Assembly (NCBI RefSeq): GCF_900167055.1
Contig: NZ_FUXP01000002.1
Span: forward strand, 186,001-250,000
Direction: 5' to 3'
DNA: 64,000 bases
From: Lysobacter spongiicola DSM 21749
GTDB lineage: Bacteria > Pseudomonadota > Gammaproteobacteria > Xanthomonadales > Xanthomonadaceae
Notes under the pieces: model-generated
Databases searched by the model: none
Seen by the model: only the letters and a program-made list of their open reading frames with translations
What the model was told of the DNA's origin: nothing
Shown here: one piece after another, positions 45,425 to 54,456 of the stretch
How positions within the stretch are numbered: position 1 is the first letter of the stretch
How the letters are laid out: each line of letters starts with the position of its first letter
Translations under genes and position numbers: made by a program

Positions 45425-45457
45425 CCGGCCCTCGGCGGCAGACCGCCGGAGGGCCGG
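45425..45457 (+). terminator. stem-loop behind the lipase-like/DUF4785 operon
   Basis: A long GC-rich hairpin: CCGGCCCTC with GAGGGCCGG, plus an inner GGCGG/CCGCC with one bulge. It starts 24 bases after the stop. The following CTTCCTAGCCTCT is only weakly U-rich, so Rho-independent action is likely but not certain. Confidence 0.6.
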
Positions 45458-45469
45458 CTTCCTAGCCTC

Positions 45470-45475
45470 TATAAT
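45470..45475 (+). promoter_or_regulatory. -10 box of ispB
   Basis: A perfect TATAAT lies 27 bases before the ispB start, just behind the preceding hairpin. No clear -35 was recognised. Confidence 0.5.
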
Positions 45476-45502
45476 CGGCCGTCCCCCGACGCCGGTTCCT
45501 GC

Positions 45503-46501
45503 ATGCACGCCTCCGCCAGACCCCTCGCGCTCCCCGACCTGACCGCCATCCAGTCCCTGGCTCGGGACGACATGCAGGCGGTGGACACGCTGATCCGGGA
45601 CCGGCTCGCGTCCGACGTGGTGCTGATCAACCAGGTCGCGGAGTACATCATCGGTGCGGGTGGCAAGCGCCTGCGCCCGATGCTGCTGTTGCTGGCGGCC
45701 GGCGCGTTGGGCCACCACGGGCCGCGCGCGCACCAGCTCGCTGCGGTGGTGGAGTTCATCCACACCTCCACGTTGCTGCACGACGACGTCGTCGACGAGT
45801 CCGACCTCCGACGTGGCCGCAAGACCGCCAACGCCGTCTGGGGCAATGCCGCCAGCGTGCTGGTCGGCGACTTCCTGTATTCGCGCAGTTTCCAGATGAT
45901 GGTCGAGCTGGACAGCATGCCGGTGATGCAGATCCTCGCCGACACCACCAACCGGATCGCCGAAGGCGAGGTGCTGCAACTGCTGCATGTCCGCAATGCG
46001 GATACCGACGAGGCCGCTTACCTGCGCGTGATCGAACGCAAGACGGCGGTGCTGTTCGCCGCCGCCACCCGGCTGGGCGCGCTGTTGGCCGGTGCCGACG
46101 AGGCGACCCAGCAGCGCATGCATGACTATGGGCTCCACCTGGGGCACGCGTTCCAGATCGCCGACGACGTGCTCGATTACGCCTCGGATGCGCAGACCCT
46201 GGGCAAGAACCTCGGCGACGACCTGGCCGAAGGCAAGGCCACCTTGCCACTTATCCACGCGATCGGCCGAGCCGACCAGGCAACCGCGGCGAAGCTGCGC
46301 GAGGCGATCGAACAGGGCGATGCCGACGCCCTGCCCGAGGTACTGGCCGCCATCCAGGCCACCGGCGGGCTGGAGTACAGCCGCCAGCGCGCACGGGATT
46401 TCGCGCTACGGGCGAACGAGGCGCTGGACGGGCTGGAGGAGAACGAGCACATCGCCGCGCTGCGCGGGCTGGTGGAGTACGCGATCAGCCGGGATCACTG
46501 A
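45503..46501 (+). CDS. ispB: polyprenyl diphosphate synthase, octaprenyl type (ubiquinone side chain)
   Basis: Trans-prenyltransferase (332 aa) that elongates farnesyl diphosphate to the ubiquinone side chain, normally Q8 in this family. The first aspartate-rich motif DDVVD (94-98, in LLHDDVVDESDLRRGR) and the second DDVLD (221-225) are intact. GGKRLRP (53-59) and NLGDDLAEGKATLP are also typical. It has its own -10 box and converges with the dienelactone-hydrolase-like gene. Confidence 0.93.
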   Translation: MHASARPLALPDLTAIQSLARDDMQAVDTLIRDRLASDVVLINQVAEYIIGAGGKRLRPMLLLLAAGALGHHGPRAHQLAAVVEFIHTSTLLHDDVVDESDLRRGRKTANAVWGNAASVLVGDFLYSRSFQMMVELDSMPVMQILADTTNRIAEGEVLQLLHVRNADTDEAAYLRVIERKTAVLFAAATRLGALLAGADEATQQRMHDYGLHLGHAFQIADDVLDYASDAQTLGKNLGDDLAEGKATLPLIHAIGRADQATAAKLREAIEQGDADALPEVLAAIQATGGLEYSRQRARDFALRANEALDGLEENEHIAALRGLVEYAISRDH

Positions 46502-46512
46502 CCGCGTGCGCC

Positions 46513-47316
46513 TCAGCGGGAGACGGCTGCTCCGCTGAACCGCTCTTCCAGGAAGTCCTCCATCATTTCGTAGGCACGCGTGGCGGCGCGTTCGTCGTAG
46601 ACGCAGCCCGGCGGGTGGTTGGCTTCCGGCTCGGCGAAGCAGTGCACCGCTCCGCTGAAGTTGACGAACTGCCAGTCGGCGCCGGCGGCGTCCATCTCAC
46701 GCTCGAACGCGGCGATGTCCTCGTCGCTCACGCCCCGATCGTCAGCGCCATTGAGCACCAGGATCGAGGTGTCCACCGCATCGTCCCCTGCCGGGAGCGG
46801 CGTGGAGAGTCCCCCGTGGAAACTGACGACACCAGCGATGTCGCTGCCCGCGCGCGCCAGCTCGAGCACGCTGGTCCCGCCGAAGCAGAAGCCGATCGCG
46901 GCGATGGCATCGGCATCAACGGGTGCGCCACCGGCCTGCGCCCGCAGGACTTCCACCGCCTTGGAGACGCGGTTCCGCAGCAGTTCGCGATCGTCGCGCA
47001 GCTCGCCCGAGATCTTGGCGGCCTCCTCGCGGTCCGCCGGCCTGTTGTCCTTGCCGTAAACGTCGGCCACCAACACCACGTAGTCGTCCCCGGCGATCCG
47101 CTTGGCGTTCTCCACCGAGGCGCCGGTCACACCCATCCAGTTCGGCACCATCACCACGCCCGGCCGCTTGATCGAATTCGCATCGTCGTAGACCAGTACG
47201 CCGCTGAAGGCAGTGCCATCCATCTCCCACTCCACCGTCTCGGTCTGGACCGCCGCGAATGCAGGGGCGGCGAGCAACATCAACGACATCGATACTGCGA
47301 GGCGGCGCATGCTCAT
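46513..47316 (-). CDS. exported dienelactone hydrolase family protein
   Basis: An alpha/beta hydrolase of 267 aa with a signal peptide (about 1-22). The Cys nucleophile is in IGFCFGGTS (C144), the His in AVHCFAEPEANH and the acid in LNGADDRG. Family members hydrolyse lactones or esters; the export signal is common in this subgroup and the substrate is unknown. The ATG at 47316 begins the signal peptide; the longer frame upstream does not look coding. Confidence 0.88.
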   Translation of the reverse strand: MSMRRLAVSMSLMLLAAPAFAAVQTETVEWEMDGTAFSGVLVYDDANSIKRPGVVMVPNWMGVTGASVENAKRIAGDDYVVLVADVYGKDNRPADREEAAKISGELRDDRELLRNRVSKAVEVLRAQAGGAPVDADAIAAIGFCFGGTSVLELARAGSDIAGVVSFHGGLSTPLPAGDDAVDTSILVLNGADDRGVSDEDIAAFEREMDAAGADWQFVNFSGAVHCFAEPEANHPPGCVYDERAATRAYEMMEDFLEERFSGAAVSR

Positions 47317-47381
47317 GACGGCGGTTCCCGGTGATGGAAAGACGCCGTCGAGAGTAGCGTGTCGCCGTGAAGGCGACGGAT

Positions 47382-48776
47382 TCAATGGATGCCCAGCCCC
47401 TGGATGGTGCTGATCGCATCGGGGTCGAAGCCGGCGAGGCTGGCGAAATGGCGACCGCGCTCGACGTAGTCGCGATAGGGGCCGAAGCTCGGCGCGCCGG
47501 GAGACAGCAACAGGACCCCATCACCGCCCAACGCCTCGCGCGCCTGCTCCACCGCATCCGCGAGATCGGCTGCCGCGCACAGGCGGTAGGAGCCTCGCCC
47601 CTCCAGCAACCGGTGGATGCGCGGGCCGTTGGCGCCCATCGTCACCACCGCCAGCGGCGAGCGAGCGGCCAGCGCATCGGCGGTTCCACTCCAGTCGACC
47701 CCGCGGTCATGGCCTCCGACCAGCAACGCGATGCGCCGCTCGCCGAAGCACTCGAGCGCCGCCAGCGTCGCGTGCGGCGTGGTGCTGATGGAATCATTGA
47801 CCCAGGTGGTGCCATCGCGTTGTCCCAGCACCTGCAGGCGGTGGGGTAACGGCAGGAACGATGCCGCGTGCGGTGCCAGTGCGACGCCATCGTGGCCCAT
47901 GGCCTCCAGCGCCGTGAGCACGGCACAGAGATTGCCCCGGTTGTGGCGCCCCGGCAGTGGCAGGCTGGAGGTGTCCATCACCTCGCGATCGGCGCGGTAC
48001 AGCACGTCGCCGCGCAGGTGCCAGCCGCGCCGGTCCCCGAACCAGAGGGTTTCGCTGTCGGGCAGCGACAGCGCCGTCAGCCGCGGGTCGTTCGCGTTCA
48101 GTACCGCCACGCGCGGGCGAGCACCGGTGAGCAACTGCAGCTTGTCGCTGATGTAGCGCGCTTCGCTGCCGTGCCAGTCCAGGTGCTCGGGGAAAATGTT
48201 GAGGGCGACCGCCACCTCCGGCCGTGCGCCGCTGGCCGCGACATCACCGGTCTGGTAGCTCGAGAGCTCGATTGCCCACGCCTGCGGCTCCACCGGCGGG
48301 TCGAGCAGCTCGAGCAGCGGCATGCCGATGTTGCCGGCCAGCGCGGTGCGCGTGCCCCCCGCCCTGAGCAGGTGCGCCAGCAGCGCGGTGGTGGTGCTCT
48401 TGCCCTTGGTCCCGGTGACGCAGATGGTGGACGCAACCACCCCGTCCTCGCCGGCGCGTTCGCCGAACCACATCGCGGTGCCGCCGATGAACCGGGTTCC
48501 GCGATCCGCGGCGACGAGCGCCTCGGGCCGGTACGGGCTGATGCCCGGCGACTTCACCACGACGTCGAAGCTCGACAGGCGATCCGCATCCGGTGCGCCT
48601 TCCGGCGCCAGCCACGAATCACCCAGGGCATGCGCCTCCGCGGCCTCGTCCGGAGTGCAGAACAGGGTCAGCGGCAACTCCGGCAAGCGAGAGCGCAGGG
48701 CCCGCCATGCCGCACGTCCTTCCCTGCCCCACCCCCACAGGGCGACGCGCTGGCCCTCAAGCTGTGAGATGCGCAC
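47382..48776 (-). CDS. murD2: UDP-N-acetylmuramoyl-L-alanine--L-glutamate ligase MurD2
   Basis: Mur-ligase family enzyme (464 aa). ATP motif [10 protein letters not shown] is at 121-130, with ELSSYQ and [10 protein letters not shown] as in MurD. Directly behind murL it matches the Xanthomonas MurD2, which adds L-Glu, not D-Glu, to UDP-MurNAc-L-Ala. MurL then inverts it (published for Xanthomonas oryzae). I chose GTG 48776, giving [17 protein letters not shown], which overlaps the murL 3' end by 20 bases. The frame is open slightly further upstream. Confidence 0.85.
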   Translation of the reverse strand: MRISQLEGQRVALWGWGREGRAAWRALRSRLPELPLTLFCTPDEAAEAHALGDSWLAPEGAPDADRLSSFDVVVKSPGISPYRPEALVAADRGTRFIGGTAMWFGERAGEDGVVASTICVTGTKGKSTTTALLAHLLRAGGTRTALAGNIGMPLLELLDPPVEPQAWAIELSSYQTGDVAASGARPEVAVALNIFPEHLDWHGSEARYISDKLQLLTGARPRVAVLNANDPRLTALSLPDSETLWFGDRRGWHLRGDVLYRADREVMDTSSLPLPGRHNRGNLCAVLTALEAMGHDGVALAPHAASFLPLPHRLQVLGQRDGTTWVNDSISTTPHATLAALECFGERRIALLVGGHDRGVDWSGTADALAARSPLAVVTMGANGPRIHRLLEGRGSYRLCAAADLADAVEQAREALGGDGVLLLSPGAPSFGPYRDYVERGRHFASLAGFDPDAISTIQGLGIH

Positions 48777-50121
48777 GCAGCCGTTCCCACAAGGCAGGCG
48801 GAATGCCTTGCTCGTCATCGAGTACCAGCAGCGGTGCGATCTCCAGCTCGGCGGGATCGAGCAACGGCTGGATCTCCCTCGCGAACCGCTTCACCAAAGC
48901 ATCCTCGCGCCACTCCGGGCGGCCGGCCAATGCCGCCATCGCGGCGCGTGATTCGCGGGCCTCGCCCACGCACTCGAATGGTTTGTGGTCGCGGTATTCC
49001 AGCAGCGCGTCGTAGCCTGCGGTCTGCGCCGGGTCGTCCAGCAGGTTGCGGCCAAAGATGCCCACCAGTCGCGGCTTGCTCATGAAAGGTGCCAGCGCCA
49101 GGAATACGAAGTGGCACTTGGGGCAGACGCCGCACCAGCGGTTGACCGGGCGCTCGCCCAGGATATGGAAGTTGCGGTTGCAACTGGAAAAATGCGCGTC
49201 GTAGCGGTCGCTGCGGGTGAACTGGCGCGCCACCGCGAGTTCGCTCAGCGGGCGAAGCAGCGAGTAGTAGCGCAGGTCCGCCGCCACGCGCCCCGACACG
49301 TGCGCCGCGAACGCCTGTTCGAACGCCCAGCCCTTGGACCACTGGTGGTTGACCTCGCCGGTGCCTTCGATCTGGCTGCCGTAACTGGCCGAACGCTCGT
49401 TGGAGAACACGACCTGGTCGTGTCCGAGCACCAGCGCGGCCAGCACCAGGATCGCCGAATTGACCGCCGTCACCGGGATGTGGCCGTTCCACGCGCCCTG
49501 CCGGTTGTACTCGAACAGTTGAGGGGCCAGCGCACGGCCGATGTTCAGCGTCGGCAGCCCGGTCCGTTCCGCACAGGCCTTGATCAGCTGCGAGCCGCCA
49601 ATCCAGCTGACCGTCTGCTGCACGTCCAGCGCGCGCAGCGCCTCGATGCTGACCAGCGAGTCCTTGCCGCCACCGATCGCGACGATGGCATGCCCGTCGA
49701 GCCCCGCCGCCGGGGCGACGCCGGCTTCGCCCGAATGCGGGAAGCGGATGCGGCCATGCAGGTCGAGCCCGTTGCGATAGGCGAACTCGCCCAGGCCGTT
49801 GAGATAGACCGTCTCCAGCAGGGCGGCGGTGGCCTCGTCGATCACGTAACCATCGATCGAGATGGTGTCCGGCACGGCCGCCTTGTAGTAACTGACGCCG
49901 GCGATCAGGTGCAGTAGGCGCAGCGCCCGCTCAACCGCCGACAGGCGTGCATCGTCCAGGTCGAACGGCGCGCCCGGCACGGTGACTGTCTCCACCAGCT
50001 CCGGCCCCTGGTCGAAGGCATATACCAGCTGCGCGACGCCGGTGGCGGAATCGAACCCGCAACGCACGAAGCGGAACGTCTTGATGGCATCCCGGTTGAA
50101 ACGCCAGGTGTCCTGACTCAT
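48757..50121 (-). CDS. murL: UDP-N-acetyl-alpha-D-muramoyl-L-alanyl-L-glutamate epimerase MurL
   Basis: Epimerises the terminal L-Glu of UDP-MurNAc-L-Ala-L-Glu to D-Glu in an ATP-dependent way. The 454-residue protein has the PP-loop-like motif GGGKDSL (150-156), the segment [11 protein letters not shown] and a Cys-rich [11 protein letters not shown]. Length and context (between lysAC and murD2) match the described xanthomonad MurL. Its ATG overlaps the lysAC stop by four bases. Confidence 0.88.
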   Translation of the reverse strand: MSQDTWRFNRDAIKTFRFVRCGFDSATGVAQLVYAFDQGPELVETVTVPGAPFDLDDARLSAVERALRLLHLIAGVSYYKAAVPDTISIDGYVIDEATAALLETVYLNGLGEFAYRNGLDLHGRIRFPHSGEAGVAPAAGLDGHAIVAIGGGKDSLVSIEALRALDVQQTVSWIGGSQLIKACAERTGLPTLNIGRALAPQLFEYNRQGAWNGHIPVTAVNSAILVLAALVLGHDQVVFSNERSASYGSQIEGTGEVNHQWSKGWAFEQAFAAHVSGRVAADLRYYSLLRPLSELAVARQFTRSDRYDAHFSSCNRNFHILGERPVNRWCGVCPKCHFVFLALAPFMSKPRLVGIFGRNLLDDPAQTAGYDALLEYRDHKPFECVGEARESRAAMAALAGRPEWREDALVKRFAREIQPLLDPAELEIAPLLVLDDEQGIPPALWERLRAHLTA

Positions 50122-52703
50122 TCGATGATGTCCTCTGCCGGCAATGCCCGCAGGTTGTAGGTGTTGGCCATGACCATGCCGTAGGCCCCGGCGTCGGCGA
50201 CCAGCAGGATGTCGCCCTCGGCGGTGGCCGTCGGCAACAGGCGGTTGCGACCCAGCACGTCTCCGGTCTCGCAGATCGGCCCGACCACGTCGAAGGCGGC
50301 GGTATCCGCGTCGTCGAGGCGGCTGAGGTTATGGATGCCGTGCCAGGCTTCGTACACCGCCGGCCGCATCAGGGCGTTCATGCCGGCATTCGCCCCCACC
50401 CGCACGATGCCGTCCTTCTCCACCACCTGGGTGGCCGACAGCAACAACACGCCGGACTCCGCCACCAGGTAGCGTCCCGGCTCGATCACCAGTCCGTAGC
50501 GTGGGTAGGCCGCCTTGATCTCGTCGAGCCCGTTGCGCCAGGCGACCAGGTCGAAATGCTGCGCATCGGGCGTATATGGCACGCCCAGGCCGCCGCCGAT
50601 GTCGATGGTTTCCACGGTGCCGACCGCGTCGGCAAGGCCTGCCAGGTTGGCGTAGACCTCCCGCCAATGCAGGGGGTCGTCGATGCCGCTGCCGAGGTGG
50701 GCGTGCAGGCCGCTGATGCGCACGTCCAGCGAACGCGCGAGCGCGAGGAAGGCGTCGAACTTCGCCAGCGGCAGGCCGAACTTGGCTGCGGCGCCGCCGG
50801 TCTTGACCTTCTCGTGGTGGCCTTCGCCCCGGCCAAGGTCGAGCCGCAGCCACACGGTGCGCCCGCGGAACAGTTCCGGCCAGCGCTGCAAGGCCTCGAG
50901 GTTGTCGATGGTGACAGCCACGCCGCGATCGAAGGCGTGCTCGTACTCACCGCGCGGCGCGAAGCTCGGCGTAAACAGCACCCGCTGCGGCGAGAGCTCG
51001 GGCAGCACACCGAATACGTGGTCCAGCTCGCCGCGGGACACACACTCCAAACCGAAGCCTTCGGTGGTCACGGCATGCAGGATCGCCGGGTGGGGATTGG
51101 CCTTGATGGCGAAGAAGCAGCGATCCACCGCGTCACTTGCGAGCAGGCCACGTGCGCGCTCGCGCACCGTCGCCAGGTCGTAGACGTAACGCGGCGTGCC
51201 GGCGCCTGCCATCTCGAGCAGGCGCTCGCGCCGCCCCACCCACCAGGGTTGCGGCCGCTGCACCGGCCCGAAGGTGATCTCCTTCCAGCTCGGGCCGAAC
51301 ACGCTGGCATCGAGTACCGGCATGGCGCCGCCGCGGATCAGCTCGGCGTGCAGCAAAGGCAGCAGCCCGTCGGCATCGGCCTCGTCGATCACGAAGGTCA
51401 GGTTGAGGTCGTTCGACGATTGCGAGATCAGGTGCACGCGCTCGCGGCCGAACGCCGCCCAGATATCGGACAGGCGGTGCAGCAACGAGCGCATGCCGCG
51501 GCCGACCAGGGTGATGGCGGCGCAGGGCACGATCACCTTCACCCGGCAGATCTCGCCCAGGTCGGCAGCCAGCGCCTCGAGCACGTTGGTGGTCACCAGG
51601 TTCTCGCTGGGGTCGAGCGAGATGGTGACGTTGGTTTCGGAGGAACCGATCAGGTCCACCGAGAGGCCGTGGCGACGGAAGCGCTCGAAGATATCGGCCA
51701 GGAAGCCGACCTGCTGCCACATCCCGATGCTCTCCATCGACACCAGCACCACGCCGTCGCGCCGGCTGATCGCCTTGACCCCCGGCACCGTGGCGGCACT
51801 GGAATCAATGCGCGTGCCCGGCAGGTCGGGCCGCGCGGTATCGAGGATCGCCATCGGCACGCCGGCATGGCGGCACGGGCCGATCGAGCGTGGGTGCAGC
51901 ACCTTGGCGCCGGTGGTGGCGATTTCCTGAGCCTCGGCGTAATCAAGCCGGGCCAGCAGGCGGGCATCAGGCACCTCGCGCGGGTTGGCGCTGAACATGC
52001 CCGGCACGTCGGTCCAGATCTCGACCCGCCGCGCACCGAGCAGCGCGCCGAGGCAGGCGGCTGATGTATCCGAGCCGCCCCGACCGAGCACCGCGGTACC
52101 GCCGTCCTCGTGCCGGGCAATGAAGCCCTGGGTCAGCAGCATCCGTGCCGGTTGCGCCGCAAAACGCTCGACGAAGCCCGGCGCGGCCTCACGGTTGCAG
52201 TTCACCGCCAGCCGTCCTGCCCAGGCGCTCTGGTTCGGCAACGCGACGGCCTGCAGCCAGTCGCGCGCATCGCACCAACCGAAATCCAGCCCGCTGGCGT
52301 GCAGGTAATGGGCGCCGAGCGTCGAGGACAGCAGCTCGCCCTGCGCCAGTACTTCCGCCTGCCAGTCGAGCGGGCGGCTCGCGGCCCTAGGATCCGAAGC
52401 CAACCCCTGCAGAGCTCCGAGCCGTTCGCCCAGCACACTGGCCGGATCGAGCCCCAACTCCCGGCAGAAGCCTTCGTGACGCTGCACCAGCGCGTGGACG
52501 CGGCCGCCAACATCATCGCCATTGGCGATCGCCTGCAACTCGTTGGTGACGCCCGACAGCGCCGAGACCACCACCAGCACGCGACACTGTTCTTCCTGCG
52601 CGCGTTTGGCGGCGATGCGTCCGATGGTGTCCCAGCGGCCACGTTGCGACACCGACGTGCCGCCGAACTTCAGTACCACCCAACCCGCTGCCTGTGCCAC
52701 CAC
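50118..52703 (-). CDS. lysAC: bifunctional aspartate kinase/diaminopimelate decarboxylase
   Basis: A fusion of the first and last enzymes of lysine synthesis, 861 aa. The aspartate kinase part (about 1-455) opens VVLKFGGTSVSQRG and carries ACT regulatory domains with GMWQQVGFLADIF and SSNDLNLTFVID. The PLP-dependent decarboxylase part (about 480-861) has the cofactor Lys534 in FFAIKANPHP, HLGSGIDD and DIGGGLGVPY. The fusion is known from xanthomonads and a few others. The start is GTG at 52703 with GAGGT upstream. Its operon partners are the peptidoglycan genes murL and murD2. A leader of about 115 bases contains inverted repeats. Confidence 0.94.
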   Translation of the reverse strand: MVAQAAGWVVLKFGGTSVSQRGRWDTIGRIAAKRAQEEQCRVLVVVSALSGVTNELQAIANGDDVGGRVHALVQRHEGFCRELGLDPASVLGERLGALQGLASDPRAASRPLDWQAEVLAQGELLSSTLGAHYLHASGLDFGWCDARDWLQAVALPNQSAWAGRLAVNCNREAAPGFVERFAAQPARMLLTQGFIARHEDGGTAVLGRGGSDTSAACLGALLGARRVEIWTDVPGMFSANPREVPDARLLARLDYAEAQEIATTGAKVLHPRSIGPCRHAGVPMAILDTARPDLPGTRIDSSAATVPGVKAISRRDGVVLVSMESIGMWQQVGFLADIFERFRRHGLSVDLIGSSETNVTISLDPSENLVTTNVLEALAADLGEICRVKVIVPCAAITLVGRGMRSLLHRLSDIWAAFGRERVHLISQSSNDLNLTFVIDEADADGLLPLLHAELIRGGAMPVLDASVFGPSWKEITFGPVQRPQPWWVGRRERLLEMAGAGTPRYVYDLATVRERARGLLASDAVDRCFFAIKANPHPAILHAVTTEGFGLECVSRGELDHVFGVLPELSPQRVLFTPSFAPRGEYEHAFDRGVAVTIDNLEALQRWPELFRGRTVWLRLDLGRGEGHHEKVKTGGAAAKFGLPLAKFDAFLALARSLDVRISGLHAHLGSGIDDPLHWREVYANLAGLADAVGTVETIDIGGGLGVPYTPDAQHFDLVAWRNGLDEIKAAYPRYGLVIEPGRYLVAESGVLLLSATQVVEKDGIVRVGANAGMNALMRPAVYEAWHGIHNLSRLDDADTAAFDVVGPICETGDVLGRNRLLPTATAEGDILLVADAGAYGMVMANTYNLRALPAEDIIE

Positions 52704-52739
52704 GTGACCTCGCGCTAACCGAACGCCGCCGCAAAACCT

Positions 52740-52831
52740 CTAGAATCCCGCCCCTCCGGATGCGTCCCTGCGAACCGCAGCGCGCTGTCGGTCCTCCTGC
52801 ACGGGGGATGGGCATGAAGGACCGATTCTAG
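52740..52831. promoter_or_regulatory. inverted repeat region between lysAC and phzF-like genes
   Basis: CTAGAATC (52740-52747) and GATTCTAG (52824-52831) are perfect inverted copies 76 bases apart. Each holds a TAGAAT hexamer, read rightward at 52741-52746 and leftward at 52830-52825, fitting face-to-face -10 boxes for the two divergent genes. Between them, read toward lysAC, lie a 7-base CGGTCCT/AGGACCG pair and a CTGCG-GTT-CGCAG hairpin. It could be overlapping promoters or a structured lysAC leader; the sequence does not decide. It does not look like the known lysine riboswitch. Confidence 0.5.
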
Positions 52832-52873
52832 TCGAACCGACCCCCGGCGCGACGCCAAGGAACCCCATCTACG

Positions 52874-53752
52874 ATGACGCTTCGCCGCTACCTGCAGTTG
52901 GATGTTTTCGCCGACCGGCCCGGCGCCGGCAATCCACTGGCGGTGGTGCTCGACAGCGAGGGCCTGGACGACGGCGACATGCAGGCGATCGCGCGTTGGA
53001 ACCGCAGGCCGGAGACGACCTTCGTATTCGCGCCGACCGACGCCTCCGCGGACTACCGGGTCCGCATGTTCAGTCCGACCCGCGAGGTGCCCTTCGCCGG
53101 CCATCCCAGCGTCGGCACCGCGTATGCGCTGCTGGAGGCGGACATGGTCAAGGTCCGCGATGGCCGGCTGGTGCAGGAAGGCGCGGTCGGCCTGTTGCCG
53201 CTCGCCATCGAGGGCGAAGGGCCCGGCCGCCGCGTCGCCGTGCGGGTACCGCGGGCGCAGGTCGTCGAGGTGGGCGATCCGGCGAGTGCCGGACTGCAAG
53301 CGGCCTTGAAGGGTCTCGCGCCAGGCCACCTGCCGCCGGCGTTGATGGATGGCGGCCGCCGCTGGTGGGTGGCGGAGGTGGCGGACGAGGAAAGCCTGCG
53401 CTCCGCCCGCCCCGACTGGCCGGCCATCGCGGCACTCGCGGCCAGCACGAAATCCATGGGCGTGTGCGCCTACGCCCGCACCCGCGATGGTGGCGACCAT
53501 GACCTGGCGGTGCGTGCATTCGTCGGCGCAGGCGAGCCTTTCGAGGATGCCGCCTCCGGTGCGGCGAACGCCACGCTGGCGGCCTGGCTGGCCCACAACG
53601 ATGCCCTGCCGGGGACGGGCGGCCGCTACGTGGCCAGCCAGGGCCGCGAGGTCGGCTTCGATGCCCGGCTGCACCTGCGGGTCGACGACGAAGGCGACAT
53701 CTGGTCGGGCGGGCAATCGTGCTTGGTGGTCCGCGGGCACATCGACTGGTAG
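52874..53752 (+). CDS. PhzF family isomerase/epimerase-like protein
   Basis: A 292-residue protein with two similar halves of the diaminopimelate-epimerase fold. The PhzF active-site Glu is E47 in NRRPETTFVF. The segments TREVPFAGHPSVGTA and GEPFEDAASGAANATLAAWL are diagnostic. No phenazine genes are near, so the substrate is unknown. The fold's kinship with DapF is noted next to lysAC, but PhzF proteins lack the DapF Cys pair. Confidence 0.9.
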   Translation: MTLRRYLQLDVFADRPGAGNPLAVVLDSEGLDDGDMQAIARWNRRPETTFVFAPTDASADYRVRMFSPTREVPFAGHPSVGTAYALLEADMVKVRDGRLVQEGAVGLLPLAIEGEGPGRRVAVRVPRAQVVEVGDPASAGLQAALKGLAPGHLPPALMDGGRRWWVAEVADEESLRSARPDWPAIAALAASTKSMGVCAYARTRDGGDHDLAVRAFVGAGEPFEDAASGAANATLAAWLAHNDALPGTGGRYVASQGREVGFDARLHLRVDDEGDIWSGGQSCLVVRGHIDW

Positions 53753-53805
53753 CCGCGCCCGCGGACCCTGGGTTCGAACCGCTAGCGCGGCGGAACTGCG
53801 CGCGC

Positions 53806-54240
53806 TCAGCCCTTGAGCGTCGCCTCAAGCTTCATCGGCACCGACGACAGCGCCTTCGATACCGGGCAGTTGTCCTTGGCGTCGCGCGCCAGTTCCTGGA
53901 AACGGGCGTCATCGATGCCGGGCACCTCGGCCTCCAGCACCAACCGGATCTGGGACAGCGACGGGCCACCCTCGGTGGACAGGTCGACCTCGGCGCGCGT
54001 ATCCAGCCGCTCGGCCGGATGCCCGGCTTCGGCGAGCTGGTTGGACAGGAACATCGTGAAGCAACCGGCATGGGCGGCGGCGATGAGCTCCTCGGGGTTG
54101 GTGCCCTTCTCGTCACCGAAGCGGCTGTTGAAGCCATAGGCGGTCTTGTCCATCAGTCCGCTGGCTGGGGTGCTGAGCTGCCCGCGGCCGCTCTTGAGGT
54201 CGCCTTCCCAGTGTGCGGTGGCGTGGCGTGAAATGCCCAT
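53806..54240 (-). CDS. OsmC family peroxiredoxin
   Basis: Thiol peroxidase of the OsmC/Ohr superfamily, 144 aa. The peroxidatic Cys60 (AAHAGCFTM), the resolving Cys125 (DNCPVSKALS) and the upstream Glu51 (TNPEELIAAAH) are present. The N-terminus HWEGDLKSGRGQLST is OsmC-like rather than Ohr-like. The ATG has AAGGAG upstream. Divergent from the EF-G-like gene. Confidence 0.92.
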   Translation of the reverse strand: MGISRHATAHWEGDLKSGRGQLSTPASGLMDKTAYGFNSRFGDEKGTNPEELIAAAHAGCFTMFLSNQLAEAGHPAERLDTRAEVDLSTEGGPSLSQIRLVLEAEVPGIDDARFQELARDAKDNCPVSKALSSVPMKLEATLKG

Positions 54241-54456
54241 GTGCTTCTCCTTGGCTGTGTGGGGAGCGCGCACGATAGTCCGCCGGGTGTTACCGGGACG
54301 TGCGCCCGGGCTTGACCGGACCTGCGCCCGGCGCGAGTCTGGCGTTCCGGCCCCGCGCCGGCCTCCCGCCATGACCGCCCGCCGAGCGCTCCGCTCGGGC
54401 GCCCAGCGCGGACAGCCATGACGGCCTTCCACCCTTCGCACGGGAGAAGTCCGCTC

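Noticed and set aside
52740-52831. Lysine riboswitch ahead of lysAC
   Set aside because: The conserved lysine-riboswitch core and five-way junction pattern could not be found; only inverted repeats are visible.
52874-53752. Phenazine biosynthesis locus
   Set aside because: A single PhzF-family gene with no other phz genes; the family is broad and mostly unrelated to phenazines.
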